NCBI RefSeq assembly: GCF_030272615.1
Contig: NC_081406.1
Location: 463,662,072-463,726,071, forward strand
Source of the DNA: Cryptomeria japonica
Taxonomy: Eukaryota; Streptophyta; Pinopsida; Cupressales; Cupressaceae
Direction of reading: 5' to 3'
DNA: 64,000 nucleotides
Shown here: piece by piece, positions 61,113 through 64,000 of the stretch
How positions within the stretch are numbered: position 1 is the stretch's first letter
Layout: every line of letters begins with the position of its first letter
Program-made: the position numbers and the translations under genes
Notes under the pieces: model-generated
Told to the model about the DNA's origin: nothing
Seen by the model: only the letters and a program-made list of their open reading frames with translations
Databases searched by the model: none

Positions 61113-62379
61113 TATGTTACCAGAAACGCGACGGGAGAACTTCGTTTCACGTTTTCCCCATCGCGAACGACGGTTTCCAAACTGCTGTCTCACAGTCAGA
61201 GAAATTTAAAAGAGTGAATTTTGCAGTGAAGACCTTAATCCTATTACAGGGGAAATAAGAGAAGATATCATTAATACTGTGATATATGCACAGGAAATCT
61301 TGGTAATACATAGGTTTCAGTGAGAATATGCTCATTTTGTAAATAGATTTCTTCATGATATTGTTCTCTTTCAGGTTGAATAAATTGATTTTTTGTTATT
61401 GTCTCCATGGATGAGTGTGCATTGCTTTCAAATTGATATGTCAAGGACATTGATATTGGTCTTCTTAGTCTTTCTGAGTTGCATTTTCCATTTACTGTCT
61501 TCATTCAAGGAATGTATTAATCGGGTCTAAACGGAATATGGAGTAATGTATGTTCATCTTTGGATTTCTCGGAAGAATTGCAGAAAGTGTCTATTGGTGG
61601 GAGTGTTTCTATAATGTAATAATAGAAAGGCGCCCCTTGGATGTAAATTTGTAGTGTCATGATGAGTCTCTGCATGGTTTGGTATTTGACTTTGTTGCCC
61701 GGATGAAGCACTGATCTGAGTAGTTATTTGTTCAAAGGTCTAAGCATTCATTGGAATTCAAAGATGGATCATTTGAACACTTTTTTTTCAGTTATGTTCT
61801 TTTCTTTGTTAGCTTAGGATTCTTCATGTTCTTTGATTTAAGAAGTGAGATAGAAGTGAGATAGTCAAGGACACTGTCAGTTTGAGAAAATCTTGCATAT
61901 TATTTTATATCTGCTTGTTGTTGCTGAATAAAATATCATTTTTGATAAGGGATACCTTTATGTCTAGCAGAGGCTAAAGAGCAAAAGGTGTCAACCTTTG
62001 GGTTGAGTTTTGTTCATTGGCCTAACTAACATTTAAAATCAAGAATAAGTAATTGCAAAGCTTTAGGTTTTAATGGGTGCAATTTTGGAAAAAAACGTCA
62101 GCACACTCTACTTGTGACTACACAAGACTAATGGTTGTGAAAGCAACTAGGCATTCTACTACTATTGGAATTAGTATGACCAAAAATGTTCCAAACAAAT
62201 TACAATGTAATATTGAAAGAATTTTATTAAGATGAGAGTAATAATATTAAAAATCACAGCTGTGGAAAATTTAAGATCTTTTTGAAATTCTGCATGTTTG
62301 ATGTTTGTGGTTTGTGATTTGAACTGCTCGATTAAAAAATCTCTGTTTAATGCCTTTAGTACATTCCTAACTAGTGAAC
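60945..62379. other. 3' flank of the pseudogene, no gene seen
   Basis: 3' UTR-like, T-rich DNA with a CpG-rich hairpin (listed separately). No convincing ORF. It ends where minus-strand gypsy pol sequence begins. Confidence 0.5.
61128..61164. repeat. CpG-rich imperfect hairpin
   Basis: GCGACGGGAGAAC (61128-61140) pairs with GTTTTCCCCATCGC (61151-61164) around a 10-base loop, with few mismatches. GAAAC and GTTTC flank the wider region (61123-61177). About eight CpGs in 55 bases contrast with the CpG-poor surroundings. Confidence 0.6.
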
Positions 62380-63999
62380 ATTGACCAGCCAAAAAAAATA
62401 GATTGGTTCAATGGTGGATAAATGAATCACACCATTTAGATATACTTCATCAACCTAATATGGTCCTAACCACCTTGTTTGCATCTTGATCTTATGATCC
62501 TTATATTGTGAGTCATAAAGGAGACTCCATTCACCTTTTTGCAACATTTTTGTCTTGATAAAGAGGTCTTTCCACTTAATTTAATATTTTTTCACTATCT
62601 CAATATGATGGAAGGTTTCTCTTAAGATAAAACCAAGAGCATTAAGTTGCATCATTCTCTTTTTTTGGGCTGCTAATAAGTCCATAATGAATTAAAGTTT
62701 TTACCTTAATGTATTGTGTTCAAACTCAATTGGAAGCAAATATTTTATCCCATAAACTATTTCATATGGTGTAAGCAAGTTGTAGTCTTAGTAACAATCT
62801 ATCAAAGAAATTGGCCTATGCCATATTTAAGTACCTTAGTAACAAACTATCAAAGCCTCTTTGATATAAAATATCACCGAGGATAGTGAAGTATGGTGTA
62901 CATTGGAGGAAAGTTTTGTGTTATTTATGTGAAAGGTTAGGTGGTGAAGTTTGACCATGGTGGTAAGCGTAAATATCATGATACTAGGGTGAATAAGGAC
63001 CAATAAGCTATCATATAAGTTCAAAATTAGGGATATTGTGTGGGTATTAATAATTTATCAACAACAACTTAGAATGTCGACTATTCTATGGCATATCCAA
63101 GACACATTCAATTATGGCTATAGTATCATCAACAAGATTGCTTTTCCAACTAGATCTGCAAGAAATTACTTTTGAAACTATTTGTCATGTATTTGTAGGT
63201 GATCAATTCACCATATTTTGTTTGATATTCATCATTAACCTTTTTTACTATTAGTTTAGAATAACCATAAATAAGGATGTGTTGGATATTCCATTGAATT
63301 GTTATATTAAGACCAACAAGAAAAGCTTCATATTCAACAACATGGTTTGCACATGGAAAGCTAAATCTAAATGCTTTCAACATGGAATCTCCTTGAGTAT
63401 AAACAAGATTCAAACGCTTGCTCCATGACTAGTACAAGGACAATCGAGACATAACTTCTATATAGAGGGCTCTTCAATAGTAAAGATAGATTCATCAAGA
63501 TTATCTATAACGAATGGATGATTATCTATAAGAGGTGCCTTAAATAATTGATCCATAGAAACCTATGCTTTAATTTCTTTTTTATCTTAAAACTTACTGT
63601 CAAATTCACCTAACAACGTTACCCTCTTAGCCATATTAATTGTAAGAGAATTTTTGAATAAGAGGAATTTGAATGGATCCAATTAATAAATGAGATTTTC
63701 TTGGTGACTAAGCATGTAATGTCACAATTTTTGTGTACAAAAAAGACTGCTAAACATTACCGTTCCATAGAAATATAGGAAAGCTCATTTTTCATGAGTG
63801 TTTGATTGATAATAGATTGTTTTCTCACAATCTTGTTTATCATTTTGTGCTAAGAGTGCACCCAAGGAGACTAATATAGTTGATATGTAGAAGTATGTGA
63901 TTATTTTAATAGGAGACATAAGAACCATTGCTGATGCAATATAGTCTTCGATATGATCAAAATATTCTCAGTAGGATTCATTCCATTGAAACCCACGAT
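62380..63999 (-). pseudogene. Ty3/gypsy pol remnant (RT end, RNase H, integrase C-terminus)
   Basis: Minus strand from 63999: an RT-thumb/RNase H segment (DHIEDYIASAMVLMSP, LGALLAQND, HYMLSHQENLIY, KRVTLLGEFD); then a second RNase H-type segment at 63413-63150 (FRFSFPCANHVVEYEAFLVGLNI, where the usual Asn-Glu-Ala-Glu reads VVEYEA, and QVNGEYQ as KVNDEYQ); then the integrase end at about 62770-62430 (TPYEIVYGIKYLLPIEFEHNTLR, RWLGPY). The catalytic integrase core is missing: only about 400 bp separate RNase H from the integrase tail. Two or more deletions and many stops. The element continues beyond the right window edge. Confidence 0.78.
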
Positions 64000-64000
64000 T

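Overview
The window reads as nuclear DNA of a seed plant with a large, transposon-filled genome. A gymnosperm is possible but the sequence does not prove it. Almost all of it is old mobile-element sequence in nested layers. The only recognisable host gene is an intron-containing relative of Arabidopsis BRAT1/At1g05910 (an ATAD2-type AAA ATPase with a bromodomain), and this copy carries eight in-frame stop codons. No rRNA, tRNA, CRISPR, bacterial or organellar locus was seen.

Layout. 1-7708: a degenerate Ty1/copia element of Sirevirus type, cut by the left window edge, whose 3' LTR holds a nine-copy ladder of about 74 bp. 7709-9922 and 21096-25590: remains of Ty3/gypsy elements. 9928-21090: a second copia element inserted into that gypsy DNA, with a perfect 5-bp target duplication (TTCCC). 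Its pol is split by about 3.8 kb of foreign DNA (13649-17474) that includes one exon-like piece on the minus strand. 25591-30930: a minus-strand L1-type LINE whose reverse transcriptase is interrupted, near its FADD motif, by a 0.38-kb TRIM/SMART-like element (27390-27767). 31779-32824: a solo LTR in very AT-rich DNA. 32832-37679: AT-rich, gene-free DNA.

37680-51306: the most striking structure. A small, apparently non-autonomous LTR element on the minus strand forms a head-to-tail array LTR-(internal-LTR)x6, with seven LTRs of about 475 bp and six internal blocks of about 1.09 kb. Each internal block starts with a primer-binding site like the initiator tRNA-Met one. One block is broken by a chromodomain gypsy fragment (42241-45979). 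The array is effectively a young satellite of about 1.57-kb period built from a retrotransposon.

51307-54600: AT-rich DNA, a 125-bp (TA)n tract, and a 5'-truncated LINE on the minus strand whose 3' end abuts the (TA)n. 56234-60944: the BRAT1-like pseudogene, ten exons with intact reading frame and splice sites. Every stop is explicable by C-to-T change, suggesting decay by cytosine methylation and deamination rather than by indels. It carries two local tandem duplications. 62380-63999: minus-strand Ty3/gypsy pol remnants.

Functionally nothing here forms a working pathway. The elements share initiator-Met priming (copia types) and are linked by insertion order: gypsy first, copia 2 into it, then the 3.8-kb block into copia 2; LINE first, TRIM into it; the LTR array first or together with the gypsy fragment inside it.
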